Both the position numbers and the translations under genes were made by a program. From NCBI GenBank assembly GCA_016791365.1, contig JAEUMT010000023.1:1-51148 (forward strand): a stretch of 51,148 bases of DNA. The letters are read 5' to 3'. This DNA comes from Hyphomonadaceae bacterium (GTDB taxonomy: Bacteria; Pseudomonadota; Alphaproteobacteria; Caulobacterales; Aquidulcibacteraceae). Each line of letters begins with the position of its first letter. Positions within the stretch are counted from its first letter, which is position 1. Below, one piece after another: positions 1 to 7,422 of the stretch. The notes under the pieces were generated by a model that saw nothing but the letters and a program-made list of their open reading frames with translations, was not told the DNA's origin and ran no database searches.

Positions 1-27
1 CGCCCTATATCGCGCCTCCCACTGGAC

Positions 28-103
28 GGGCCCGTAGCTCAGCTGGGAGAGCGCTGCGTTCGCAATGCAGAGGTCAGGAGTTCGATCCTCCTCGGGTCCA
101 CCA
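28..103 (+). tRNA. tRNA-Ala (anticodon CGC)
   Basis: A full cloverleaf can be drawn. The acceptor GGGCCCG pairs with CGGGTCC, with one G-U pair. The D-arm is GCTC/GAGC, and the anticodon stem CTGCG/TGCAG encloses the loop TTCGCAA, giving anticodon CGC, which reads the alanine codon GCG. The T-arm carries GTTCGATCC-type sequence. Discriminator A and the terminal CCA are encoded (CCA at 101-103). The 76-nt length is normal. The gene is followed at once by a cluster of palindromic repeats. Confidence 0.96.
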
Positions 104-201
104 TCCTTCGCGGCGCGCAGCGGAGCGAAGGATGTCCTCCGTAGCCTTGGCGAAGGAGGACTGGCGCCTAGCTTAGCGCCGCTTCGGATGGCTTACGCCA
201 T
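102..201. repeat. Cluster of four short palindromes after tRNA-Ala
   Basis: Four hairpins lie head to tail: CATCCTTCG/CGAAGGATG (102-110 with 126-134), GTCCTCC/GGAGGAC (134-140 with 155-161), GGCGC/GCGCC (163-167 with 176-180) and ATGGC/GCCAT (188-192 with 197-201). The first uses the last two bases of the tRNA CCA end. This looks like a mosaic extragenic palindromic element of the kind common in alphaproteobacteria. It could also terminate or trim the tRNA transcript, though there is no T-run. The family assignment is inference. Confidence 0.7.
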
Positions 202-244
202 GCCGCAGTTGCCGAATCCGTCAAGTACGGGCTAGACGCTGCGC

Positions 245-559
245 ATGGGACTTCTCGGCATCCTCTTCGGCCTGATCGACACGATCATCGCACTGGTGAT
301 CGTCATCCTGATCGTCTTTGTCGTCATTTCCTGGCTTTACGCCTTCGACATCGTCAGCCGGCGCAACGGGGCCATCTACGCCGTTTATGAATTCTGCCGC
401 CGCCTGACCGACCCGATCCTGAAGCCGCTGCGACGCCTGATCCCGCCGATCGGCGGCGTCGACCTTTCTGTCCTTGTTCTGCTGCTGCTGCTCCAATTGC
501 TCCGCCAGCTGCTGCCATGGCTGCACGGCGTGCTAACCGGGACAGGTCCGGTCCTCTGA
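245..559 (+). CDS. YggT family membrane protein
   Basis: A 104-residue protein with two strongly hydrophobic segments (about residues 9-32 and 73-96) separated by a basic stretch that includes RRLTDPILKPLRRLIPPIGG. That central part, with a Pro/Arg-rich linker and a closing IGGVDLS-type motif, is typical of the YggT family of small integral inner-membrane proteins. Their function is poorly defined; osmotic tolerance and division-associated roles have been proposed in other bacteria. It is followed by a DUF167 gene with which it overlaps by 43 nt. A yggT-DUF167 pair is a common arrangement, so co-translation is likely. Confidence 0.9.
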   Translation: MGLLGILFGLIDTIIALVIVILIVFVVISWLYAFDIVSRRNGAIYAVYEFCRRLTDPILKPLRRLIPPIGGVDLSVLVLLLLLQLLRQLLPWLHGVLTGTGPVL

Positions 560-834
560 GCAGACTCCGCGTTCGCCTCACACCCTCCGGCGGCGCCGAC
601 CGCATTGACGGCGCCGCGCTCGACGACACCGGCGCCTACCTCAAAGCCCGCGTCCGCGCCGCGCCTGAAAACAACAAAGCCAACCGCGCCCTCGAAATCC
701 TGATCGCCAAGGCGTTCGGTGTCGCGAAAAGCAAAGTCACCATATCACGCGGCGGCGCCTCGCGGATGAAAACACTGGAGATCGAAGGCGCCAGCGAGGC
801 CGACATCGCGGCGTTCATTGCGAGTCACACCTGA
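517..834 (+). CDS. DUF167 (YggU-type) family protein
   Basis: A 105-residue soluble protein. The segment LKARVRAAPENNKANRALE followed by lysine-rich VAKSKVTISRGGASRMK is the signature of the DUF167/YggU family, a small alpha/beta fold of unknown biochemical role. The assigned ATG lies inside yggT, giving a 43-nt overlap. There is no better-supported start after the yggT stop, although the first ten residues look poorly conserved and a slightly later non-ATG start is possible. Co-transcribed with yggT. Confidence 0.88.
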   Translation: MAARRANRDRSGPLSRLRVRLTPSGGADRIDGAALDDTGAYLKARVRAAPENNKANRALEILIAKAFGVAKSKVTISRGGASRMKTLEIEGASEADIAAFIASHT

Positions 835-850
835 GACGTTTCCCGGACGC

Positions 851-957
851 GGCCCCGGCCTTGAGCCGGGGTGCGATCCGGGATCCAGGGGCCGCACGCA
901 TCGCGCTTTGTCACCTCCTGGATCCCGGCTCGGCGTTCGCCCGCATCTCAAGATGCG
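851..957. repeat. Intergenic palindromic repeat upstream of folD
   Basis: Three dyads fill most of the gap between the DUF167 gene and folD: CCCCGGC/GCCGGGG (853-859 with 865-871), a 12-bp arm CCGGGATCCAGG (878-889) matching CCTGGATCCCGG (917-928), and CGCATCT/AGATGCG (942-948 with 951-957). The GGATCCAGG / CCTGGATCC pair resembles widely dispersed extragenic repeats of alphaproteobacterial chromosomes. It sits in the folD leader and could form a large hairpin in the transcript. Confidence 0.7.
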
Positions 958-1020
958 CGCTCACTTGGCCGGGAAGCGTGTGGGCGTGTTAAACGCTGCC
1001 AAAGATTCGCGGGAGCGCAC

Positions 1021-1914
1021 ATGACCGGACGCAGCATTGACGGCAAAGCCATTGCGGCCAACGTGCGCGCCAGCGTCGCGGAAGCGGTACAGCAACTCCC
1101 GGCGCAACCGGCGCTCGCTGTCGTCCTCGTCGGCGACGATCCCGCCTCACACGTTTATGTCGCCAGCAAAGCCAAGCAGACAGTCGAAGCCGGCATGCGC
1201 TCGATTGAAATCCGGCTGCCTGCCGAAACCACGCAAGAAGAGCTCATCGCCAAGGTCGCTTTGCTCTCCGCCGACAACGACATCGACGGCATCCTCGTCC
1301 AGCTCCCACTGCCCAAGCACATCAGCGAACCCGCCGTGCTCGCGGCGCTCGATCCGCTGAAAGACGTCGACGGCCTCACCGAAGCCAGCGCCGGCAAGCT
1401 CGTGCTCGGCAAGCCGGGCCTGCGCCCCTGCACCCCGGTCGGCTGCGTCATCCTTGCGAAAACCGAGCGTCCCGATCTCACCGGCGCCAATGTCGTCGTC
1501 ATCGGCCGCTCCATTCTCGTCGGCAAACCGGCGGCGCTGCTCTTTCTCGAGCAAAACGCCAGCGTCACCATCGCCCACTCGAAAACTCGCGACCTCAAAA
1601 TGGTCTGCCGCGGCGCCGACATTCTCGTCGCCGCTGTCGGCCGCCCCGAGATGGTGCGCGGCGATTGGATCCGCCCCGGCGCCATCGTCATCGATGTCGG
1701 CACCAACCGTGTGCCCGCGCCGGAGAAGGGCGAAGGCAAGACCAAGCTCGTTGGCGACGTGAACTTCAAAGAGGCAATCGAAGTCGCCGCCGCCGTTTCA
1801 CCCTCGCCAGGCGGCGTCGGCCCCATGACGATCGCCTGCCTGTTGCGCAATACCGTGCTCGCTGCGTGTGCGAGGCGAGGTTGGGCTGTGCCTGAAGCCC
1901 TCGCCAAGAGCTAA
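1021..1914 (+). CDS. folD: Bifunctional methylenetetrahydrofolate dehydrogenase/cyclohydrolase FolD
   Basis: Interconverts 5,10-methylene-, methenyl- and 10-formyl-tetrahydrofolate using NADP in the cytoplasm, supplying one-carbon units for purines and formyl-Met. The 297-residue length fits the family. Visible motifs are VGDDPASHVYVASKAK with the catalytic lysine, VQLPLPKHI, DVDGL, PCTPVG, the nucleotide-binding IGRSILVGKPAALL and the C-terminal SPSPGGVGPMTIA. The frame is open further upstream to 871, but that stretch is repeat DNA and not FolD-like. ATG 1021 is preceded by GGGAG at 1011-1015 and matches the normal FolD N-terminus. The gene seems to be a single transcription unit. Confidence 0.97.
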   Translation: MTGRSIDGKAIAANVRASVAEAVQQLPAQPALAVVLVGDDPASHVYVASKAKQTVEAGMRSIEIRLPAETTQEELIAKVALLSADNDIDGILVQLPLPKHISEPAVLAALDPLKDVDGLTEASAGKLVLGKPGLRPCTPVGCVILAKTERPDLTGANVVVIGRSILVGKPAALLFLEQNASVTIAHSKTRDLKMVCRGADILVAAVGRPEMVRGDWIRPGAIVIDVGTNRVPAPEKGEGKTKLVGDVNFKEAIEVAAAVSPSPGGVGPMTIACLLRNTVLAACARRGWAVPEALAKS

Positions 1915-1993
1915 AAGCGACCCGTAGCGCTTGCCGCCCCCTAACCTCGCCGTTAGCTTCCCCGCCACAACGGACCCAGGGAGGGGATCGAAC

Positions 1994-3604
1994 GTGGCAA
2001 ACACACCGACTACCGGGGGCAAAGTAACGCCTCCACTCGGCCGTCTATTCATGCGCAAGAGCGTCGAACAGATGCACGCTGAGCATGCCGGCGGCGAATT
2101 GAAGAAGTCGCTCGGCGCACTCAACCTGGTGCTGCTCGGCATCGGCTGCATCATCGGCACCGGGATTTTCGTTCTGACCGGCCGCGCCGCCGCGCTCTAT
2201 GCCGGCCCGGGCATCATGATCTCGTTCGTGATCACCGGCGTCCTCTGCGCCTTCGTCGCTCTCGCCTATTCCGAGCTCGCCGCGGCCATCCCGGTCTCCG
2301 GCTCCGCCTACTCCTACTCCTACGCATCCATGGGCGAGTTCGTCGCCTGGATCATGGGTCTCCTGCTGCTGCTCGAATACGGCGTCGCCGCTTCGACCGT
2401 GGCGGTCGGCTGGTCAGGCTACACAGTCAGCCTGCTGCATGATTTCGGAATAAACTTACCCGCCGCACTTACAGCGGCGCCGGGCGTCATGGTCACCGAC
2501 CCTGTCTCCGGCGCGGAAGTCGCCGGCGTTGTGAACCTGCCGGCGTTGATCGGCATCATCGCCGTCACCCTGCTGCTCTCGATGGGCGTGTCGGAATCGG
2601 CGACGGTCAACAACGTCGTCGTCGCCATCAAAGTGACCGTCGTCATCGCGTTCATCGTCATCGGTGCGCGCTACGTGAACACCGATCTGTGGTCACCACT
2701 GGTGCCGCCGCGGGAGCCGGCTCTGCCCGAAGGCATGACGCTTTGGCAGCAGATCACTGGCGCTCTTGGCGACGTCGTTACCGGTCAGAACAACGGCGCC
2801 TATGGCATCGGCGGTCTGATCCAAGGCGCGGCCGTCATCTTCTTTGCCTATATCGGCTTTGAAGCAGTCTCGACTGCCGGCGCCGAGGCGAAGAACCCGT
2901 CACGCGATATGCCGATCGGCATCCTCGGTTCGCTGCTGATCTGCACCGTACTCTACATCCTGACCTGCGCGGTTCTCGTCGGCATCGTGCCCTACACCGA
3001 ACTCAACGATCCCGCGCCGATCGCCAAGGCCGTCAACGCCATTGGCCTGCCGTGGTTTGCGTTCCTGGTGAAACTCGGCGCCTTCGCCGGTCTTTCGTCA
3101 GTGATGCTCGTGCTGCTCTATGGCCAAACGCGCATCTTCTACTCGATGTCGCGCGACGGCTTGCTGCCTTCGATCTTCTCGAAGGTGAACGCGAAGACGC
3201 AAACGCCCGTCTTCAACACGCTGGTCGTCGGCGCCGTCGCCGCCGGTTTCGCGGGCTTCAAGGGCCTCGACTTCTTGGGCGACATCACCAACGTCGGCAC
3301 GCTCGTCGCGTTCGGCCTCATCTGCATCACGGTGATCTATCTGCGCTTCGCGCGGCCTGATCTGAACCGTCCGTTCAAGATGCCGGGTTGGCTGGCGATC
3401 CTTATCGCAGCCCTCGGCGCCGTGATGTGCTTCGTGCTGTTCATGTCGCTGATGTCCAACCCACACATGCGCCAGTTCTTTGGCTGGTACTTGGCCGGCG
3501 GTGTTGTCGTGTACTTCATCTACGGCATGTGGAACTCGAAGCTCGGCCGCGGCATCACCGTGACCGGCCACGAGCAGCCCAACCCGACACAGCCAAACCA
3601 GTAA
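1994..3604 (+). CDS. APC-superfamily amino acid permease (CAT/YfnA-like)
   Basis: A 536-residue inner-membrane transporter. LGALNLVLLGIGCIIGTGIF near residues 41-60 is the first transmembrane helix with the substrate-binding GTG-type motif of the amino acid-polyamine-organocation superfamily. About 12 hydrophobic helices follow, and the FFAYIGFEAVSTAGAEAKNP segment in the middle is typical of the cationic amino acid transporter (CAT) group. The substrate cannot be read from sequence. I chose GTG 1994 because GGGAGGGG lies directly before it; a TTG at 1931 would only add an unlike N-terminus. A strong terminator follows the stop. Confidence 0.92.
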   Translation: MANTPTTGGKVTPPLGRLFMRKSVEQMHAEHAGGELKKSLGALNLVLLGIGCIIGTGIFVLTGRAAALYAGPGIMISFVITGVLCAFVALAYSELAAAIPVSGSAYSYSYASMGEFVAWIMGLLLLLEYGVAASTVAVGWSGYTVSLLHDFGINLPAALTAAPGVMVTDPVSGAEVAGVVNLPALIGIIAVTLLLSMGVSESATVNNVVVAIKVTVVIAFIVIGARYVNTDLWSPLVPPREPALPEGMTLWQQITGALGDVVTGQNNGAYGIGGLIQGAAVIFFAYIGFEAVSTAGAEAKNPSRDMPIGILGSLLICTVLYILTCAVLVGIVPYTELNDPAPIAKAVNAIGLPWFAFLVKLGAFAGLSSVMLVLLYGQTRIFYSMSRDGLLPSIFSKVNAKTQTPVFNTLVVGAVAAGFAGFKGLDFLGDITNVGTLVAFGLICITVIYLRFARPDLNRPFKMPGWLAILIAALGAVMCFVLFMSLMSNPHMRQFFGWYLAGGVVVYFIYGMWNSKLGRGITVTGHEQPNPTQPNQ

Positions 3605-3627
3605 GCGACCCACTCGCTTAAAACGAA

Positions 3628-3660
3628 CCGTCGGCGTGAAAGCGCCGGCGGTTTTGTTTT
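3628..3660 (+). terminator. Rho-independent terminator of the permease gene
   Basis: A 9-bp stem (3628-3636 with 3643-3651, one G-U pair, loop TGAAAG) is followed by TTTTGTTTT. It lies 23 nt after the permease stop and is the best canonical terminator in the window. Confidence 0.9.
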
Positions 3661-3668
3661 GGCGTCAA

Positions 3669-3740
3669 TCTATCCAGTGCACCCTTTGCAGGTTGGAGCG
3701 CGGTACGCGCCACGGAACGGCGCTCCACTTGGTGGATAGA
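3669..3740. other. Possible structured RNA element (multi-branched fold)
   Basis: An outer 8-bp stem TCTATCCA/TGGATAGA (3669-3676 with 3733-3740) encloses TGCA/TGCA (loop CCCTT) and a 7-bp stem TGGAGCG/CGCTCCA (3694-3700 with 3721-3727). The total is 72 nt, close to tRNA size, but there is no T-arm consensus or anticodon arm, so it is not a tRNA. It begins 9 nt after a terminator and could be transcribed from either strand. Confidence 0.35.
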
Positions 3741-3973
3741 GTCCAATCAATCCAACCGCGCCGCCGCTGGGTTACACTCCTTTCGTTCCGCATCACGGAG
3801 GGGCTCACCGGAATTCCAGCCCGATCAGCGAAGCGGAATGCGATTGACGAGGTTTTGCTGGCGGGGATGAAACCGCCAGGTCTGCGAGGCTGGAAACTCG
3901 TACTCGCCGTTGGCTGATAGTTCACGGATCGAACAGGTCCGCCGGGCTAGAGGCGAGCGCAAAATCAATCGCG

Positions 3974-4037
3974 GGAACGCGGAGACGAACGTGTCTCCTC
4001 CACTCCTACTACCCCCGCACGAACGTCTCCGCGTTCC
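3974..4037. repeat. 14-bp perfect inverted repeat
   Basis: GGAACGCGGAGACG at 3974-3987 is the exact reverse complement of 4024-4037. The 36-nt centre is pyrimidine-rich. It is a probable dispersed palindromic element, or the stem of an RNA upstream of phhB. Confidence 0.6.
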
Positions 4038-4062
4038 GCCCTCCCGCCTTCGCAGCTCCGCT

Positions 4063-4099
4063 GCTTCGGCGTGGCAAGCCATGGCGGTCTCGCCGAAGC
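4063..4099. repeat. 9-bp inverted repeat upstream of phhB
   Basis: GCTTCGGCG (4063-4071) pairs with CGCCGAAGC (4091-4099) around a centre containing GGCAAGCC and CCATGG. Together with the 14-bp repeat just upstream it makes a block of palindromes before the phhB leader. Confidence 0.5.
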
Positions 4100-4180
4100 G
4101 CGCCAGCGCGTAGGCGGACACCAGGGCGCCCTATCTAACCATCCGCTCGCGCTCTATCTCAGGTGCGAAGGAGCAAACCC

Positions 4181-4486
4181 ATGTCCATTGCAAAGATCGG
4201 CGCCGCAGCAGCCCTTTCCCGCCTCGAGGATTGGCGCGCCAACGATGAAGGCCGCGACGCCATCGAGAAGGAATTCAAGTTCAAGGATTTCAACGCCGCC
4301 TTCGGGTTCATGACACGGGTCGCGCTCTACGCCGAACGCAACGACCATCACCCCGAATGGTTCAACGTCTATAACCGCGTCGAGGTCACACTCACCACGC
4401 ACGATGCCGGCGGCGTCAGCGATAAGGACGTGGCGATGGCGCACTTCATGGACGAGACCTTCCGCGTCGTAACCGCGCTGAACTAA
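4181..4486 (+). CDS. phhB: 4a-hydroxytetrahydrobiopterin dehydratase (PCD/DCoH)
   Basis: Dehydrates pterin-4a-carbinolamine, recycling the pterin cofactor of aromatic amino acid hydroxylases. The 101-residue protein covers the whole single-domain fold: [20 protein letters not shown] holds the paired active-site histidines, and [19 protein letters not shown] with the following MA holds the third conserved His. ATG 4181 is preceded by AAGGAG at 4168-4173. The frame opens 18 nt earlier, but without a ribosome binding site. No phenylalanine hydroxylase gene is visible here, so the physiological partner, possibly molybdopterin or another pterin, is open. Confidence 0.93.
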   Translation: MSIAKIGAAAALSRLEDWRANDEGRDAIEKEFKFKDFNAAFGFMTRVALYAERNDHHPEWFNVYNRVEVTLTTHDAGGVSDKDVAMAHFMDETFRVVTALN

Positions 4487-4550
4487 GTACAGCCAAGCTT
4501 GCAGTTTGCCGCGCCGCGCCACACAGTCGCGGCACTTCAGGAGGACCATC

Positions 4551-5330
4551 ATGGGCGGCCGTCTCGCGGGCAAAAAGGTCTTCATCACGGGCGGCGCGCA
4601 AGGCCTCGGCGCCGCGATGGCGAAAGGTGTCGCCGGCGAAGGCGCGAAAGTGACGGTGACGGACATCAACAAGGCCGGCGCGGAGGCGATCGCGGCCGAG
4701 ATCAACGCCGTGCGCGGCGCCGGTACGGCGTTCGCCTTCGGTCACGATGTCACCAACGAAGATCAGTGGGTCGCCGCGCTCGAGGGCGCGAACGGCGCGA
4801 TGGGCGGCATCTCCGGCCTGGTCAACAATGCCGGCATCTCATCGCGCGAAGGCAGCGTCGAAGAGCTTTCACTCGAAGGCTTTCGCCGCCTGATGAGCGT
4901 CAATGTCGATAGCGTCTTCCTCGGCGCCAAACACGGCATCAAATATCTGGCGAAGAACCAGCCCGGCTCGATCGTGAACATCAGTTCGATCGCCGGTCTG
5001 ATCGCGAACCACACCTCCCCGGGCTACAACGCCAGCAAAGCCGCGGTGTGGCTGCTCTCCAAGAACATCGCGCTCTATTGCGCCAAGAAGGGCCTCGACG
5101 TTCGCTCGAACTCGATTCACCCGACCTTCATCGACACCCCGATCCTTGACCCGATCCGCAACATGTTCGGAAAGGATGAGGCCGAGGCGAAGCTGGGGCG
5201 CCAGGTCCCACTCGGCCGCATCGGTAAACCGGAGGAAATCGCCGCCGCCGCGATTTATCTCCTCTCGGACGAAAGCCGGTTCATCACCGGCTCGGAACTG
5301 AAAGTCGATGGCGGCATCTCAGCTATGTGA
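4551..5330 (+). CDS. Short-chain dehydrogenase/reductase (classical SDR)
   Basis: A 259-residue NAD(P)-dependent oxidoreductase. The Rossmann glycine motif is TGGAQGLG (13-20), with NNAG at 92-95, the catalytic serine around 145-146, and Y159-x3-K163 (YNASK). Asp38 at the end of strand 2 suggests NAD preference. Overall it resembles the cyclopentanol/3(17)-beta-hydroxysteroid dehydrogenase group, but the substrate cannot be assigned. ATG 4551 follows a strong AGGAGGA at 4539-4545; the frame extends upstream to 4506 without support. It lies 64 nt after phhB on the same strand. Confidence 0.9.
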   Translation: MGGRLAGKKVFITGGAQGLGAAMAKGVAGEGAKVTVTDINKAGAEAIAAEINAVRGAGTAFAFGHDVTNEDQWVAALEGANGAMGGISGLVNNAGISSREGSVEELSLEGFRRLMSVNVDSVFLGAKHGIKYLAKNQPGSIVNISSIAGLIANHTSPGYNASKAAVWLLSKNIALYCAKKGLDVRSNSIHPTFIDTPILDPIRNMFGKDEAEAKLGRQVPLGRIGKPEEIAAAAIYLLSDESRFITGSELKVDGGISAM

Positions 5331-5366
5331 TTTGCGGCGGCCCTCGCGGCGGCCAAGATTGAAGGT

Positions 5367-5867
5367 ATGCACTTCCTCATGCGCAAGCTCACTGCACTGA
5401 TCTGCCTCTTTACCCTAGCCGCGTGCGGCCAGCCTGCCGCGCCCGCCGGTGAAGCGCCCGCGACCGGCGCGGCTCAAAGCGACGGCTCGGTCTTGCTCGG
5501 CTCGACCCAAAACATGCCGGACTGGCTCTTGGTGCTGCGCACCACCGAAGGCGGCACGGTGCACTTCAACCAGCGCACGATCACCCGTCAGAACGGCCTC
5601 GCCGATATTTGGCTGCAAGTTCGCTACGGCCACCCCCAAGCCTGGGACGCGAGCGACGAAAGCACCGAGCGCGTCGTGCGCTATGATGTCGAGCGCATGC
5701 ATTATCGCTTCAACTGCGCCGAAGAGACGTTCGTGATCGTCGAGCGTCAGATCATGGGCTCTGGCGAGCAAGTCATCGCCCGCGACGAGCCGCAGCAGAT
5801 TTATCGCGCCACACCCGCCTCAGGCGTTGCACGCCAGATGCTGCCTGTCGCCTGCCGCGGGTCCTGA
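5367..5867 (+). CDS. Lipoprotein with surface-adhesin E-like domain
   Basis: A 166-residue predicted lipoprotein. The signal sequence ends in the lipobox LAAC (Cys20), followed by an Ala/Pro-rich linker. The mature part (from about residue 45) has the pattern of the surface-adhesin protein E-like family: a DWLLV strand, IWLQVRY, a paired cysteine in RFNCAEE, and a C-terminal VAC. That match is by pattern only. Two cysteines besides the lipid-anchored one could form a disulfide. Its stop lies 3 nt from the stop of the convergent FliL-like gene. Confidence 0.72.
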   Translation: MHFLMRKLTALICLFTLAACGQPAAPAGEAPATGAAQSDGSVLLGSTQNMPDWLLVLRTTEGGTVHFNQRTITRQNGLADIWLQVRYGHPQAWDASDESTERVVRYDVERMHYRFNCAEETFVIVERQIMGSGEQVIARDEPQQIYRATPASGVARQMLPVACRGS

Positions 5868-5870
5868 GCG

Positions 5871-6323
5871 CTATTGCCGCTGCGGGCGCTGGTAGATGAT
5901 GTTCGCCAGCAAGACCCGCGCGCCCGGGCCGCCGAGCACACGGTTGACCGCGAGCTGCATGTGACGCGTAAGCTCGGTCGGGTCGGGCGCGGTGCGCACG
6001 CGATAATAAGTTGAGGAGTAAGACGAAAGCGCCGTGCGTAGCGCGTCACGAATACGCGGCGCATTGAGCAGAGCGCGATGGCGCAAGTCAGCGTCAGGGA
6101 TATCCAGGCCCATATCAACGACGATGGTGCCCTGGTTGTCATTTCGCTGCAGCACGCCAGCCGAAAGCGTCGGCATCGGCAGGTAGGTTTCAGCGGAGGT
6201 CAGGCGTTCCTGACGCGTCGCCGGGGCTTGAGCAGGCGCGCTTGATCCGCCGCCGGAGGCGGAGGCAGGCGTCGCGAACGAAGCAAACAACGCAACAGCC
6301 AGAAGGGGCGCAACAAACCGCAT
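5871..6323 (-). CDS. FliL-like exported protein
   Basis: A 150-residue protein with an N-terminal signal or anchor (MRFVAPLLAVALFASFATPA), a Gly/Ser/Ala linker, and a domain that reads like the FliL family: YLPMPTLSAGVL, IVVDMGLDIPD, then PRIRDALRTALSS and a C-terminal NIIYQRP. FliL proteins normally bind the flagellar stator, but no flagellar gene is nearby; the neighbours are patatin and hydroxybutyrate dehydrogenase genes on the same strand. The role here is therefore unknown. ATG 6323 is chosen because it starts the signal peptide; the frame is open upstream into the patatin gene. Confidence 0.68.
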   Translation of the reverse strand: MRFVAPLLAVALFASFATPASASGGGSSAPAQAPATRQERLTSAETYLPMPTLSAGVLQRNDNQGTIVVDMGLDIPDADLRHRALLNAPRIRDALRTALSSYSSTYYRVRTAPDPTELTRHMQLAVNRVLGGPGARVLLANIIYQRPQRQ

Positions 6324-6357
6324 GCCGCGAAGCTGGACCGATGCGGTTAGGGAAAAG

Positions 6358-7422
6358 TTAGCGAAGCGGCTTGGCCTCGCCGCCTTTGGGCGCATCGCGA
6401 AACATCGCGCCAAGGTCGACGGTCGAGCGTTCGCCCAACGCATCGAAATGCTCGCCAAGCCAACGTTCGGCCGCCGCGCGGCCGGTGTCGAACAACGTGT
6501 TGAAGAAGCTGAGATCGGTATTGAGATCGACGCCAATCCCGAGCGGCGTCAGCGCTTGAGCCTCGCTGAGATTATGGATCAGCATCTTGCGGTAGCGCCC
6601 TTCGGGCAGCCTGCTCTCGTCCAGCAAACGTCCGACGAATTCGATGGCCCGCAACTCGGCCAGCAGGCTGGCGTTAAAGTTGATCTCGTTGACCCGCGCA
6701 TTGATCGCGCTCGCCGCGCGCGGCGCGCCCTCGCGTTCGATCGGATGAATTTGGACGATAACGATATCGTTCGTCGCCTTCACATCGAACAGTGGAAAGA
6801 GCGCAGGATTGCCAGTGTAACCGCCATCCCAATACGGCGTGCCGTCGATGATCACCGCCTTGAAAAGCTGCGGCAAGCACGCGGATGCAAGGACATGATC
6901 CGCCGTGAGCTCCGGCTTGGAAAAGACTTGCACGCGCCCGGTTTCAACGTTCGTCGCGCCGATAAAGATCTCAAGCGCCTTGCAACCACGCACACGTTCG
7001 AAATCGACAAGCTCTTCGAGCACGTCCTTCAGCGGATTCACATTGAGCGGATTGAAATCATACGGCGACGCCAAGCGGCTGGTGGCGTCGGCCCAGAGCG
7101 CTATGTTCTCTTGCGCCCAAGCCGGCATAAACGCGCCAAGAAACGCCATCGTCGGCGTGCGCCGATAGGGGTTCGAATTGCCGGCGCGCGCCACCCCTTC
7201 CCAGAATTGGCGCAGCTGCTTTCGCGCGCCTTCCGCGCCGCCTTCGGCCAAACCATCGGCCAGCACAACCGCACACATCGCGCCGGCGGACGTGCCCGAG
7301 ATCGCGGAAATCTCGATCCGCTCATCTTCAAGGAGGCGATCGAGCGCGCCCCAGGTATAAGCCCCGAGCGCGCCGCCGCCCTGCAGCGCCAGCGAGATGC
7401 GCTTGCGCTTCGGTTTGGTCAC
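6358..7422 (-). CDS. Patatin-like phospholipase family protein
   Basis: A 354-residue serine hydrolase of the patatin fold. GGGALG (15-20) forms the oxyanion hole, GTSAG (43-47) carries the nucleophile Ser45, and D199-G-G completes the Ser-Asp dyad, so all catalytic elements are present. In alphaproteobacteria this gene is often next to 3-hydroxybutyrate dehydrogenase, and members have been linked to polyhydroxybutyrate granules and lipid turnover. Here its ATG overlaps the bdhA stop (7419-7422), so the two are translationally coupled. No signal peptide is seen, consistent with a cytoplasmic granule or membrane-surface enzyme. Confidence 0.92.
   Translation of the reverse strand: MTKPKRKRISLALQGGGALGAYTWGALDRLLEDERIEISAISGTSAGAMCAVVLADGLAEGGAEGARKQLRQFWEGVARAGNSNPYRRTPTMAFLGAFMPAWAQENIALWADATSRLASPYDFNPLNVNPLKDVLEELVDFERVRGCKALEIFIGATNVETGRVQVFSKPELTADHVLASACLPQLFKAVIIDGTPYWDGGYTGNPALFPLFDVKATNDIVIVQIHPIEREGAPRAASAINARVNEINFNASLLAELRAIEFVGRLLDESRLPEGRYRKMLIHNLSEAQALTPLGIGVDLNTDLSFFNTLFDTGRAAAERWLGEHFDALGERSTVDLGAMFRDAPKGGEAKPLR

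Larger units (their letters stand above)
3661..4180. other. Structured intergenic region without a convincing gene
   Basis: About 520 bases between the permease terminator and phhB. Short open frames exist on both strands but none has a ribosome binding site or a recognisable product. Inverted repeats are dense: a possible multi-branched fold at 3669-3740, CTGGCGG/CCGCCAG at 3858-3864 with 3873-3879, a perfect 14-bp pair at 3974-3987 with 4024-4037, and GCTTCGGCG/CGCCGAAGC at 4063-4071 with 4091-4099. The phhB ribosome binding site AAGGAG (4168-4173) closes the region. It may hold a small RNA and dispersed repeats; neither is proven. Confidence 0.5.

Noticed and set aside
871-1020. 50-residue N-terminal extension of FolD
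   Set aside because: The stretch is palindromic repeat DNA. ATG 1021 has a ribosome binding site and fits the family start.
3669-3740. A tRNA or tRNA-like pseudogene of 72 nt
   Set aside because: No anticodon arm or T-arm consensus, so it is described only as a possible structured element.
3636-3917. Short frame on the plus strand and two on the minus strand in the structured intergenic region
   Set aside because: No ribosome binding site, no family, and the sequence is dominated by inverted repeats.
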